This document shows positions 1-8,652 of a stretch of 47,423 nt of DNA, in pieces. Every line of letters starts with the position of its first letter. Position 1 is the first letter of the stretch. The position numbers were made by a program, and so were the translations under genes. The stretch is from Halobacteriovorax sp. (lineage in GTDB: Bacteria; Bdellovibrionota; Bacteriovoracia; Bacteriovoracales; Bacteriovoracaceae), in the NCBI GenBank assembly GCA_002716825.1, contig PBCC01000069.1, forward strand, positions 1-47,423, written 5' to 3'. Under the pieces are notes generated by a model. That model saw only the letters and a list, made by a program, of their open reading frames with translations, was not told the DNA's origin and did not search any database.

Positions 1-1287
1 CTCTTTACCAACTGGTGGTTAGGATTAGTTTCACTTCTTGCCATGATTCCCGCTATGTATTTGGTTTTTGCTACAAGAAACCAGGTTCGTGTGGTTAATC
101 GCGATATGTCTAAACTCTCGGCCATGGTTAATGCCAAGCTCGCAGAATACTTAAGTGGTATCGGCGTTATTAGATCGTTTGGACTCGAGAAATGGAGTCA
201 AGATCGCTACGATGATTCGGTCAATGAATACCTTGGCTCACATCTTCGTGCTAACGCTCTTTACTCGTGGTCAAGACCTCTTATTTCATTTTTTTGCTCA
301 CTCCCATTAGTCGCTCTGGTTTGGGTGGCCGGTCATGAAATTTTGGCCGGTACTCTTGGGGTTGGAATCTTTACAGCCTTCATTCGCTACGCTGATAGGT
401 TTTTTAATCCAATGCAGATGCTTGCTCGCGAGATTCATCTGATTCAACAGGCCATCACTAACTCTGAGCGAGTCTCAGTCTTTTTGAATGAATCAAAAGA
501 GAATAAAGTTCTCGGCCAAGATGGATCGCTGGACGCTATAGAACTTAATGGACTAGTTGAATTTAAGAACGTGTGGATGGCCTACGCAGAAGAAAACTGG
601 GTGCTTAAAGACGTTTCTTTCAAACTAACTCCGGGCGAATGTATTGGTCTTGTGGGAACCACTGGTTCTGGTAAAACGACGACGGTATCCTTGTTGTCTA
701 GACTTTATCCCTTTCAAAAAGGTTCAATTACTCTTGATGGGCATCGCTTGGAAGATTTTAAGCGATCATTTCTTAGACGAAGTTTTGGCTTTGTGTCGCA
801 GGAAACAATCCTTTTTAGGGCCTCGCTTAGAACGAACCTCACTCTTGAAGAAAGTTTTGATGAAGAAAAAATTGTTCGCGCAGCTGAGCTTACCGGGCTT
901 GGGAAAGTCATGCGAGCTTCTGGCATGACACTCGATTCTATGATTCAAGACGGTGGCACGAATTTATCAATAGGAGAGAGGCAGCTGGTATCGCTCACAA
1001 GGATTTTACTTCGCGATCCAACGCTCTTAGTGCTTGATGAGGCGACTGCCAACGTTGACCCAGAGTACGAGCGAATTATACAGGATGCACTTAAAGTTGT
1101 GATGAAAGGACGAACCTGCTTAATCATCGCTCACCGACTTCATACTCTTGATATCTGTGATCGTATTCTCGTTTTCAAAAATGGTCAGTTAGTTGAAGAG
1201 GGGACTCGAACTTATCTTGAGAGTGCTGGCGGGGCCTACCAAGATCTCGTCGATGCAGCGGCTAGAAGTGATGATTATTTAGAGTAA
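1..1287 (+). CDS. ABC exporter, permease-ATPase fusion (5' truncated)
   Basis: The frame is open from base 1, so the start lies outside the window. The first ~130 visible residues are the end of an ABC exporter membrane domain with hydrophobic helices; the rest is the ATPase domain. Walker A (GTTGSGKT) is near 655-678, the signature reads LSIGERQ (964-984, Glu where Gln is usual), Walker B LLVLDEATAN is near 1024-1053, and the switch His lies in IAHRL near 1123-1137. All ATPase motifs are intact, so it should be active. This type of half-transporter dimerises in the inner membrane and exports lipids, peptides or drugs; the substrate cannot be read. Its 3' end overlaps the convergent hydrolase gene by 13 bases. 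Confidence 0.93.
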   Translation, partial: LFTNWWLGLVSLLAMIPAMYLVFATRNQVRVVNRDMSKLSAMVNAKLAEYLSGIGVIRSFGLEKWSQDRYDDSVNEYLGSHLRANALYSWSRPLISFFCSLPLVALVWVAGHEILAGTLGVGIFTAFIRYADRFFNPMQMLAREIHLIQQAITNSERVSVFLNESKENKVLGQDGSLDAIELNGLVEFKNVWMAYAEENWVLKDVSFKLTPGECIGLVGTTGSGKTTTVSLLSRLYPFQKGSITLDGHRLEDFKRSFLRRSFGFVSQETILFRASLRTNLTLEESFDEEKIVRAAELTGLGKVMRASGMTLDSMIQDGGTNLSIGERQLVSLTRILLRDPTLLVLDEATANVDPEYERIIQDALKVVMKGRTCLIIAHRLHTLDICDRILVFKNGQLVEEGTRTYLESAGGAYQDLVDAAARSDDYLE

Positions 1288-2204
1288 GTTTTGATAAAGT
1301 TCATTGCAGCGTTAAGGCTTTCTTCGGGTGCTTCCTCTTGAGGCGCATGACCAACTTGTGAGAATATGATAGCAGTGACGTTTTTGACGTCTTTTTTCCA
1401 AAGATCGATTTGCTTTGGAGAAATCCATTCATCCTTTTCGCCCCAAAGTAATAATACAGGTTGCTCAAGACGTTCGATGCCTTCTGGCATTTGCTTTGAA
1501 AACTTATTGATGCTGGCAAAGACATCCATATAGCGCTTTGGTGCACCTTCTAAACTAAACATGGCATGATAGCGATCTACAACTTCTTCTTTAAGCTTGG
1601 AATCGTCAAAGAAAACGTCTTGGGCCACGTCCTTGGTCATAAACCTTAAATTGATGTTTTCGGCAAATATTCGAAAGGGCGAGCTGGCGATACGAACGAT
1701 CCAAGGAGGCGTCAAAGGATAGGCGGCCGGATCGAGTAAGACCAAAGAGTTGACTCGTTCAGGATGAGTCAAAGCAAAATTCCAAGAAATAAATCCACCT
1801 AGAGAATTTCCCACCATCGTGGCGCTAGATATTTTCATTTTATCAAAAAGCGCCAACATAAAGTCGCTATAATACTTTGGAGTAAACTCTTCATTTGTCA
1901 CGTTTTTGGTTAGACCAAAACCTGGAACATCAAAACGTACAACACGATAGGAGTCAGATAGCTGTGTTGCCCAGAAATCCCATGTATGTAACGAGTCTGA
2001 AATTCCGTGGATGAGAACTAACGTCGGTGCAGTTTCGACTCCCTGGTCTCTAACATGAACCTGCATACCTTGAACTTCTATAAACTCAGACCCATCCAGA
2101 TTGTTCGCATATTTTGCAACAACTTCGCTTCGATCGAGGCTCTTCCACGAAGAGCAGCCGCTAAAAAGACTAGCGCTAATTAAAAGCGATATGAGTAAAG
2201 ACAT
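1275..2204 (-). CDS. Alpha/beta-hydrolase lipoprotein
   Basis: A 309-residue alpha/beta hydrolase. A short hydrophobic leader ends in a lipobox-like FSGC (Cys17), suggesting a lipid-anchored envelope protein. The oxyanion HG motif is at LVLIHGIS (~residues 72-79), the nucleophile elbow is GNSLGG with Ser134, the acid is probably the Asp in WGEKDEW, and the catalytic His is in VGHAPQEE. This is a complete Ser-Asp-His triad of the esterase/haloalkane-dehalogenase/epoxide-hydrolase type; the substrate is unknown. Its start codon overlaps the stop of the upstream methyltransferase by one base (TAATG), so the two are probably co-transcribed and translationally coupled. Confidence 0.88.
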   Translation of the reverse strand: MSLLISLLISASLFSGCSSWKSLDRSEVVAKYANNLDGSEFIEVQGMQVHVRDQGVETAPTLVLIHGISDSLHTWDFWATQLSDSYRVVRFDVPGFGLTKNVTNEEFTPKYYSDFMLALFDKMKISSATMVGNSLGGFISWNFALTHPERVNSLVLLDPAAYPLTPPWIVRIASSPFRIFAENINLRFMTKDVAQDVFFDDSKLKEEVVDRYHAMFSLEGAPKRYMDVFASINKFSKQMPEGIERLEQPVLLLWGEKDEWISPKQIDLWKKDVKNVTAIIFSQVGHAPQEEAPEESLNAAMNFIKTYSK

Positions 2205-3358
2205 TAGTTAGCCTTAGCCGCCATACTTGTTGGACGGTACATGAAAGCACTACTTCTAACTTGAGTGAGTGTCTCTTCAACGGTCTTCTTTTGTTTCAGA
2301 GATTTCTTGTTGCTAATCATTTTATAGATCGCAAGCCCAAGCGCTTTACCAAGAAGTGGTGGAACAGCGTTACCAATTTGGCGCCACTGCGCTGAAAGGG
2401 GTCCAAAGAACACAAAGTTATTGGGAAAGCTTTGAAGCCTGGCAGCTTCACGTTGAGTTAGGTAGCGAGTCTCAGTAGGGTGATAATAGCTATGACGATG
2501 AGTCATAATAGTTGGTGAAGGCTTGTTACCATCGAGTCTAAAATATTTAGTTTGACGAAAACGGCCTTCGCGAAGATTTTTCCAATCCACACCAAGACTT
2601 AGTGCTTTAGTAAGAAACTTCTTTTCATCTCGCTCATAGCGGATGCCATGACCTTGAGGAATTCGCTCTAGTCTCTTTTCATCAATTTTTGATGGAAGCT
2701 TTGCGCTATCAAGATCATGATTATGAGTTTTGCCTTTTTTATCAGCAATATCTTTCAGAGCTTCGGCCACGGTGACAGGCTTTTTCTTTTTTGAATCACT
2801 ATGGGTGACGACTGGAAAAACAACATCGGCGCCAATACGATTTCCAATGAGAATAGTTCTACGGCGCATTTCAGGAACACCATATTCATGAGCTGAAAGA
2901 ACTCTCACATCCATGGGATAACCCATTTGCTTGAAACATTTTAAGATGGCCTTAAGTGTTTGTTCATTCTTTTTAGCTAGCATTCCTGTAACGTTTTCAA
3001 CGACTACAAAGTCAGGCTTTGTTTCTTTAACGATACGAACGAACTGTCTAAAAAGTGTATTTCTAATATCGTCAGGGTTGCCCAGACCAACTGTCGAGAA
3101 ACCTTGGCAAGGCGGGCCTCCGACCACGGCGTGAATTTTCTTCCCACCAGTTAATCGTTTGAGTTCGGCTTTAGTGAGTTTAGTTACATCACCGCAAAAG
3201 ACCTCGGCCTTTTTATGGTTATGGGCAAAGGTTCTCATGGCGTGTTTATCGGCATCAATACCAAGCACACAGGTCATACCGGCCATTTCCATGCCACACG
3301 ACAGACCACCGGCCCCAGCAAATACATCGATAAAATTAAATTCAGATTTTTTTGGCAC
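2204..3358 (-). CDS. DNA (cytosine-5) methyltransferase
   Basis: A 384-residue C5 cytosine methyltransferase transferring methyl from S-adenosylmethionine to DNA cytosine. Motif I is FAGAGGLS (residues 13-20), motif IV is GGPPCQGFS with catalytic Cys84, motif VI contains VVENV, motif VIII is VPEMRRRTILIG, and motif X is RQIGNAVPP near the C-terminus. The target-recognition region lies between VIII and X and is short. The start is GTG with GAGGGA four bases upstream. No restriction endonuclease is adjacent; the downstream gene is a lipoprotein hydrolase, so this looks like a solitary (regulatory or protective) methyltransferase. Recognition sequence unknown. Confidence 0.94.
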   Translation of the reverse strand: MPKKSEFNFIDVFAGAGGLSCGMEMAGMTCVLGIDADKHAMRTFAHNHKKAEVFCGDVTKLTKAELKRLTGGKKIHAVVGGPPCQGFSTVGLGNPDDIRNTLFRQFVRIVKETKPDFVVVENVTGMLAKKNEQTLKAILKCFKQMGYPMDVRVLSAHEYGVPEMRRRTILIGNRIGADVVFPVVTHSDSKKKKPVTVAEALKDIADKKGKTHNHDLDSAKLPSKIDEKRLERIPQGHGIRYERDEKKFLTKALSLGVDWKNLREGRFRQTKYFRLDGNKPSPTIMTHRHSYYHPTETRYLTQREAARLQSFPNNFVFFGPLSAQWRQIGNAVPPLLGKALGLAIYKMISNKKSLKQKKTVEETLTQVRSSAFMYRPTSMAAKAN

Positions 3359-3425
3359 GCAGTCCCTCGCAACCAGTTTATTTTATTGTGTTTTGCCGGA
3401 GTGAGATTGTCAACGAAATGAAGCT

Positions 3426-4130
3426 TTATGCAGCTTTCTTCTTTTTGACCGTAGGGGCGGTAAGTAGGTTGTCTAAGTTTAAAAAACGGAGATTACCTTC
3501 TGGGATCGGCTCTGAATGGGCGAGTTCAAGAAATTTGCGCTTCACCTTTCCTGAGAGGATTGGCTCGACATCGTAATTCCCACCAGAACTCTGTAGGACC
3601 ACTTTGCTAGCATATGGAGTCCAAAGCTTTGGATTTGAGCTATCAAGCAGAACTGTTTGTGATCTCGAAGCCGTCTGAAATCTCAAGGCACTAGTAAAAA
3701 CTTCAAGCGCTTGATCATCGAGATAGCGTTCTGGTGATTCTAAAAAGAGATAATCAGCACTTTGTAAAAGACCTTTAAATAATGCCGCCATTTTTCTGGT
3801 TTGAGCATCTACATCACCAGGCAATTCATCCAGCAAAGGGATACGATTATAAAAATCAATCAAGTGATGATTGCTCGAGCGCTGAAGAAAAGACTTCATT
3901 TGAAAGTCTTTCGTTTCAGATAACGAATTTGGAATTGAGTCCAGGTAGATATTCTCTCTTAAGGAGAGGTTACTAATGAGTGGACCTTCGGCTTCGATAT
4001 AAGCAAAGCGAATAGGACGTCTAACACCACCAGAATTAAGGAAGTGAAGAAAGTGCTTGAGACGACAACCTTTTGTGGTCTTCTCAAACTTAAAGAGGAG
4101 AATGTCATTTTGTTCAAACTCACCTGACAT
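3426..4130 (-). CDS. Degenerate ABC-ATPase-like protein lacking Walker A
   Basis: A 234-residue protein of unknown function. The segment AEGPLISNLSLRENIYLD resembles the region after the Q-loop of ABC ATPases. DAQTRKMAALFKGLLQSADYLFLESPE resembles the signature helix followed by Walker B, with ESPE where DEPT is usual. No GxxGxGKS/T P-loop is visible in the N-terminal ~40 residues, so nucleotide hydrolysis is unlikely. The C-terminus is basic (VKKKKAA). It stands alone on the minus strand, divergent from the MnmA-like gene 80-90 bases away. The ABC relationship is inferred from the order and spacing of motif remnants; it could be a pseudo-ATPase partner or an unrelated protein. Confidence 0.7.
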   Translation of the reverse strand: MSGEFEQNDILLFKFEKTTKGCRLKHFLHFLNSGGVRRPIRFAYIEAEGPLISNLSLRENIYLDSIPNSLSETKDFQMKSFLQRSSNHHLIDFYNRIPLLDELPGDVDAQTRKMAALFKGLLQSADYLFLESPERYLDDQALEVFTSALRFQTASRSQTVLLDSSNPKLWTPYASKVVLQSSGGNYDVEPILSGKVKRKFLELAHSEPIPEGNLRFLNLDNLLTAPTVKKKKAA

Positions 4131-4221
4131 AAATATCTTGTCGGCGGATATGTCCTTTAATTAAGTGATTATGTTATGATAGGTCAGGTTTTGCTTATAT
4201 AGTTGAAGGATGCGCTCGGTT

Positions 4222-5454
4222 ATGGCGACTCAATCTCAAAAAGTATTAATAGCTGTTACGGGCCGTATGGACTCTGCAGTGGCCGCATACCTACTTAAAA
4301 AGCAGGGGATGGAGGTTCATGCAGTTGCCGTTTTATTTCATGCACAAGGCGATTCAAGCTCAGATAAAGATGCTTTTACCCTCGATCCGAAAGTGGTTCA
4401 GTATGGCCTATCTGACCTAAACCTGATCAAAAAAGCTTACGATAGTATGGAAATTCCTTTCTATGCCGTAAATGCCCAAGAACAATATTACGCCTTAGTT
4501 CACGATAAAGTGGTGGCCCATAGATTAATGGGACGAAGCTATAACTCCAAAGTAGCAACAACTCAGCTTCTCTTTGATGTGTTAGTTGAAAAGGCTAAAG
4601 TAATCGGTGCCAAGTCTATAGCCACTGGTCATTATGCAAAATTACAAATGAATCAGAAGTCGGGAGAGAATTCGCTGTTCTCTTCACCTGACTTGGTCAG
4701 TGATCAAAGCTTTCTTCTTGCAGGGCTTTCGCAAGAGCAATTAGCTATGCTCCAGCTACCACTTTCCGATATGAGAAAAGCTGAAACAGAAAAGATTGCT
4801 AAAATGATGGGAATTAAAACAGAGGCTTCTAAAAAACACTTAAATGTTTTTGAGAAACCTACTCTTGGAAAAGAGATTGAACCATTTCTGCCACCAGACA
4901 TAATCACCGAAGGTGAAGTTTATCAGCATCAAGATGATCAAATGATCACTGAACATAAAGGTCTTCATCATTTCTTTTTAGGTCAGGGAGTAGAAACGGG
5001 ACTTGATATTAAAAGAACTGGAATGGAGCGCGATTTAGTTGTCGTTGATATCGAATCTAAATCAGGGAAAGTAGTGGTCGAGGATCCTCGAAAACTTTTT
5101 TATACTCATGTTTCTTTAGTTGGCTGTCGCTTTGGTGGTGGTTCAAATTCCATTTTTCCTCTAGATGTTTATATTCAGTTTAAGGAACACGGTGAAAGGA
5201 TTTCTGGAAAGCTTTACTTCAAGAACAACCAAAGCTGCGTCGTCGAGTTTTCAAATAAGCAATCAGGATTAGTAGGGCGAGGTACTGTGGCGGTTGTTTA
5301 TGCCAAAGCTTCGGGAGTCGCCAGAGTGTTGGCGACAGGTCAAATACAGAACTGCTTTCATATGATCAAAGGCCATGGTCGCAGGTTTGCTCCAGCTTCA
5401 CCTGATGCCGATGAGGAAATTGAGCAATCACTAAAAAATCAAATGGGCTTTTGA
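4222..5454 (+). CDS. MnmA/TrmU-like paralogue without catalytic cysteines
   Basis: A ~410-residue protein with the layout of tRNA 2-thiouridylase MnmA. It has an N-terminal PP-loop (VTGRMDSAVAA instead of SGGVDSSV), a retained ATGHYAKL, and a central region GLHHFFLGQGVETGL matching the GxxxYTxGQRxGL block of MnmA, then a C-terminal barrel. The Cys of the family's NPDxxCNxxIKF motif is absent (the region reads YNSKVATTQLLF), and the STGICFIG Cys is replaced by HLNVFEKPT. It probably cannot thiolate tRNA. The authentic MnmA lies 1.2 kb downstream. ATG at 4210 is also possible, but GAAGGA then abuts it; ATG 4222 has that sequence 11 bases upstream. It is followed by an overlapping peptidase gene (TGATG). 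Confidence 0.85.
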   Translation: MATQSQKVLIAVTGRMDSAVAAYLLKKQGMEVHAVAVLFHAQGDSSSDKDAFTLDPKVVQYGLSDLNLIKKAYDSMEIPFYAVNAQEQYYALVHDKVVAHRLMGRSYNSKVATTQLLFDVLVEKAKVIGAKSIATGHYAKLQMNQKSGENSLFSSPDLVSDQSFLLAGLSQEQLAMLQLPLSDMRKAETEKIAKMMGIKTEASKKHLNVFEKPTLGKEIEPFLPPDIITEGEVYQHQDDQMITEHKGLHHFFLGQGVETGLDIKRTGMERDLVVVDIESKSGKVVVEDPRKLFYTHVSLVGCRFGGGSNSIFPLDVYIQFKEHGERISGKLYFKNNQSCVVEFSNKQSGLVGRGTVAVVYAKASGVARVLATGQIQNCFHMIKGHGRRFAPASPDADEEIEQSLKNQMGF

Positions 5455-6599
5455 TGAAAATAGTATTTTTACTTTTCGCTTTTAGTCAGTTTGCCTTTGC
5501 CAGTGATAAAGAATACTCAATTAAAGACTACGAAAAGACGCCTAAAACTTTAAGTCAGGTGACTAGACTTGCGATCAAGTATCAACGAAGTATGTTGGTG
5601 GATAACCTGCAAAATATACTTTTTAACGGCAGACCTTCACGCTTTATAGGCAGCGAGGGACACAGTAAAGTTCGAACGCTTATTGTAGATACCATCAATA
5701 AGAGCAGCCCGAAAAATCCGGCGAAAATCGAAAACTTCAAAATTAAGACTGAGGAAGTTCAACAGAGCTACAGGCAAGACCTTGATAAGTATCTAGCTTC
5801 TGGAGCCTCCGCATCGTCTGAAGAAGCAGTTGGTATGCGCTTATTTACTGAAAGCATGCTTCACCTCTTAGCTCTGAACAAAGACTTCGAAGGACAAAAT
5901 ATTGTATGGGAGAAAAAAGGATTTCTTCAGCCTGAAGAGGTTCTAATCATTGGGGCTCACTACGACACAATCGCACAAGACCCTAAGACTCTTACTGTCA
6001 GTTCAAGTGGTGCAATGCCCGGGGCTGATCACAATGCTTCTGGAGTGGCCGCTGCACTCGCCATAGTCGAAGTAGCCTCCAAAGTTAATATTGCTAAAAC
6101 CATTCGTGTTATCTTCTTTGATGCAGAAGAGCTGGGTCAAAGCGGTTCCAAGGCTTATGTAGAAGCTCATCGTGATGAACTTTCAAATCTTAAAGTGGCA
6201 GGTTTTCTCAGTCTTTTGATGCTCGGTCACGATACCACTCATGATGATAAGCAGAATAAATCGGGAAATATGCGGGCCTATACTCGAACAACATCTGAAA
6301 ACGAAAAAGGTGCAGTCTTAGATCAACGGCTTGCTTCACAATTTACTCAGACCGCAAAAAAGATTAGATCTAGTGTCAGCTTTCAGCCGGGCCAAAGAGC
6401 ATATTTGTTTAGTTCTCAAACAGCATTTCAACGTGCTGGATTCCCTGGGGTTGTGTTGACTCACGACTGGGAAAATGATTTCAACTCCAATCATCACACT
6501 AAGCAAGACTTCGCCGAAACCCTTAATTTTGCGACTTTTCATAGTGCTACCCAAGCAATCATTGGGGCAGCGCTGGCCTGGTCATTCGACATGCGCTAA
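5454..6599 (+). CDS. Secreted M28-family peptidase-like protein, altered metal site
   Basis: A 381-residue exported protein with a signal peptide ending near FAFA-S (residues 14-17). The C-terminal half matches M28 zinc aminopeptidases: GAHYDT (His169), PGADHNASG, FFDAEELGQSGS (Glu225/Glu226), and a late NHHTKQDF. Two ligand positions differ from the family pattern. The bridging Asp of GADDNASG is His193, and the Asp of the NLDMxG motif is Leu255 in SLLMLG. Activity is therefore doubtful, or metal binding differs. ATG 5454 overlaps the upstream TGA by one base; a TTG at 5451 is less likely. It lies between a decayed mnmA paralogue and true mnmA, probably in one transcript. Confidence 0.85.
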   Translation: MKIVFLLFAFSQFAFASDKEYSIKDYEKTPKTLSQVTRLAIKYQRSMLVDNLQNILFNGRPSRFIGSEGHSKVRTLIVDTINKSSPKNPAKIENFKIKTEEVQQSYRQDLDKYLASGASASSEEAVGMRLFTESMLHLLALNKDFEGQNIVWEKKGFLQPEEVLIIGAHYDTIAQDPKTLTVSSSGAMPGADHNASGVAAALAIVEVASKVNIAKTIRVIFFDAEELGQSGSKAYVEAHRDELSNLKVAGFLSLLMLGHDTTHDDKQNKSGNMRAYTRTTSENEKGAVLDQRLASQFTQTAKKIRSSVSFQPGQRAYLFSSQTAFQRAGFPGVVLTHDWENDFNSNHHTKQDFAETLNFATFHSATQAIIGAALAWSFDMR

Positions 6600-6608
6600 A
6601 TAGCTTGT

Positions 6609-7766
6609 ATGAGTAAATCTTGGGACCTATCACCTGAACAAAAACAAGCCAACGGCCAAAAGACGGTCATTGTCGGTATGTCTGGTGGCGTCGACTCATC
6701 TGTAACTGCGCTTATCCTCAAAAAGCAGGGTTACAAAGTCATCGGTATGTTCATGAAGAACTGGGAAGAAGAAGATGAAAATGGCGTATGCCAAGCCTCT
6801 AAAGAGTACGCCGACGTTGTTAAGGTCTGTGAGAAGATCGACATCCCTTATTACTCGGTCGAATTCGTTAAAGAATATCGAGACAATGTTTTTGCTCACT
6901 TCTTAGAAGAGTACAAAGCCGGCTACACGCCAAACCCAGATATTCTGTGTAATCGTGAAATCAAATTTAAAGTGTTTTACCAAAAAGCTAGAGAGCTTGG
7001 AGCTGATTTATTGGCCACCGGGCATTATTGCCAGACTGATGGGGAAGGCAATTTAATTAAAGGCGCCGACCAAGGCAAAGACCAAACCTATTTTCTCTAC
7101 GCTGTTAAAAAGCCTGTGCTCGAGAATGTTTTGTTTCCTATCGGGGGACTTCAAAAAAGCGAAGTTCGCGCCATCGCTCACGAATATGATTTGGCCACTG
7201 CTGCTAAAAAAGATTCCACAGGGATTTGTTTTATCGGCGAGCGTAATTTTAAAAACTTTTTGTCGCAGTATCTGCCGGCCAAAGCTGGAGAGTTCCAACT
7301 TCTCAGTGGAGAAGTTGTGGGAAGACATGATGGTTGTGCCTTTTATACTCCGGGACAACGAAAAGGTCTTGGGCTTGGCGGACAAGACGAGCCTTGGTTT
7401 GTTCTAGGGAAAGACGTTCAAAAAAATATTGTCTTTGTTGAAAGAGGTGAACGCCACCCGGCCATGTTCTGTGATGAATTAAGCGCGACTGAAATTGATT
7501 GGGTCGATCCTGACTTTAAGCTTAAAGACGATCTGCGCTTGAAGGCTAAGGTCCGCTATCGTCAAGCTGATCAAGACTGTGTCGTGAGTATGCTGGGTGA
7601 TGATCGCTTATTAGTTAAATTCGATATTCCTCAGCGTGCCGTGACGATCCGCCAGTCAGTCGTTTTTTATGATGGAGATCGCTGCCTTGGTGGTGCCATG
7701 ATCGAAGCAGCAGGGGAGAGTTATTTTGAGAGAAATAAAGAGCTACCACAGACTGTAGGCAACTGA
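6609..7766 (+). CDS. mnmA: tRNA-specific 2-thiouridylase MnmA
   Basis: A 385-residue cytoplasmic enzyme that thiolates U34 of tRNA-Lys, -Glu and -Gln using ATP and a persulfide relay. The PP-loop is SGGVDSS (residues 25-31). The catalytic cysteines are present: Cys114 in NPDILCNREIKF and Cys207 in STGICFIGER. ATGHY, KDQTYFLY and the YTPGQRKGLG block are all canonical, as is the length. The start is 9 bases after the peptidase stop, so this is likely one operon with the two preceding genes. Its stop is 5 bases from the end of the convergent small Cys-rich gene. Confidence 0.97.
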   Translation: MSKSWDLSPEQKQANGQKTVIVGMSGGVDSSVTALILKKQGYKVIGMFMKNWEEEDENGVCQASKEYADVVKVCEKIDIPYYSVEFVKEYRDNVFAHFLEEYKAGYTPNPDILCNREIKFKVFYQKARELGADLLATGHYCQTDGEGNLIKGADQGKDQTYFLYAVKKPVLENVLFPIGGLQKSEVRAIAHEYDLATAAKKDSTGICFIGERNFKNFLSQYLPAKAGEFQLLSGEVVGRHDGCAFYTPGQRKGLGLGGQDEPWFVLGKDVQKNIVFVERGERHPAMFCDELSATEIDWVDPDFKLKDDLRLKAKVRYRQADQDCVVSMLGDDRLLVKFDIPQRAVTIRQSVVFYDGDRCLGGAMIEAAGESYFERNKELPQTVGN

Positions 7767-7771
7767 AACAG

Positions 7772-7996
7772 CTACCAGTAGTCCTTGCGATTAAAATCGA
7801 ACTTATCTTCTTCTTTTTCAAAATGCTTTCGCATCTCATAAGCTTTGCAATCATCACCACTTTCGTTCTTAACCAAGATCGTCGGCATGGTCATAGACTT
7901 AAAACCATAGACGCGACAACCGCGTGGTCTAGCGGGGTCATAGGTCGAGTGATAATGTTTGCACTTTAGGCAGTTGGGCTTATCCATCCTACTCAT
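7772..7996 (-). CDS. Small four-cysteine protein, probably zinc-binding
   Basis: A 74-residue protein with a CxxC pair (LKCKHY; Cys9 and Cys12) followed by Cys27 in RPRGCRVYGFKS and Cys50 in SGDDCKAYE. The conserved-looking PRGCxxYGFKS ... MP ... SGxxC layout recalls a small bacterial family sometimes labelled uracil-DNA-glycosylase-associated. I recall that label only loosely and assign no function. The four Cys could hold one zinc. A second in-frame ATG three codons downstream is an equally plausible start. The tail is highly charged. It is convergent with mnmA, with only 5 bases between the stops. Confidence 0.75.
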   Translation of the reverse strand: MSRMDKPNCLKCKHYHSTYDPARPRGCRVYGFKSMTMPTILVKNESGDDCKAYEMRKHFEKEEDKFDFNRKDYW

Positions 7997-8221
7997 TATC
8001 TCAATTTCACAGGTTTATGTCGGCCCGGCACGGCCTGCCGGCTAAGTGATTAGAAAGTAGACAGGTGCCGCTCAGGTGTCACCCTAGTGCTCTAAAGTAG
8101 TCCTTAACCCATTGTAATTATATGAATTTGTGGCGCACTTTGATGGCACTAAGTCTGCATTGTAATAGGGAGATACAAGCTGTTTCGTCTTAAAGTTATT
8201 AGGCTAAAGGAAAGAGAATCC

Positions 8222-8569
8222 ATGAACCGAGATCATGAGCTAGACAAAGATGCTATGAATAATGTGGTCAGCTTCCCCTTTGGGAAGGCTGAGCGGGTCT
8301 CTCATAGTGCTCCAATCAGTGATTTAAGCGATCCTATTGAAGAGCTTCTCAACGAGTTTGCCGAGTGGGAAATCGAAGAGGAAGAATGGGAGCCGCTGTT
8401 TGGCGAGCCAAGTGTGGATATGTCTCTAATCTATCCCAATCCAACAAGTGAGCAAGGCGATGAACTCGCTCTGCTCACTCAACAAATCGATCTCCTCGAA
8501 GATGTCACAAAACGCTTGAAATTCTATCTCGATGAAGTCGAGCTATTCACACCTCATTTACGGCGCTGA
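8222..8569 (+). CDS. Acidic hypothetical protein
   Basis: A 115-residue strongly acidic protein with no signal peptide or membrane segment. Residues ~38-60 are dominated by Glu and Trp (EWEIEEEEWEPLFG). Residues ~80-108 look like an amphipathic helix or short coiled coil (LLTQQIDLLEDVTKRLKFYLDEVEL). AAAGGAAAGAG lies just upstream of the ATG. I do not recognise a family. It is the last gene before the tRNA-Leu that hosts the integrative element, so it belongs to the core chromosome rather than the island. Confidence 0.7.
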   Translation: MNRDHELDKDAMNNVVSFPFGKAERVSHSAPISDLSDPIEELLNEFAEWEIEEEEWEPLFGEPSVDMSLIYPNPTSEQGDELALLTQQIDLLEDVTKRLKFYLDEVELFTPHLRR

Positions 8570-8605
8570 CGAGCTAATTTCGCAGCGCAACCATCTCAAA
8601 AATCC

Positions 8606-8634
8606 TTGGACTTTTTCCTGCTATTCCCTTAACT
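8606..8634 (+). promoter_or_regulatory. Probable tRNA-Leu promoter
   Basis: TTGGAC (8606-8611) and TTAACT (8629-8634) are separated by 17 bases and lie 18 bases upstream of the tRNA 5' end. Each box matches the sigma-70 consensus at about four of six positions at most. Confidence 0.4.
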
Positions 8635-8652
8635 TTGCAGAGATTTCAAATT

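Noticed and set aside
8025..8041. GC-rich hairpin CCGGCA/TGCCGG upstream of the acidic gene
   Set aside because: Six-bp arms with no T-run and no clear position relative to any gene; not called as terminator or regulator.
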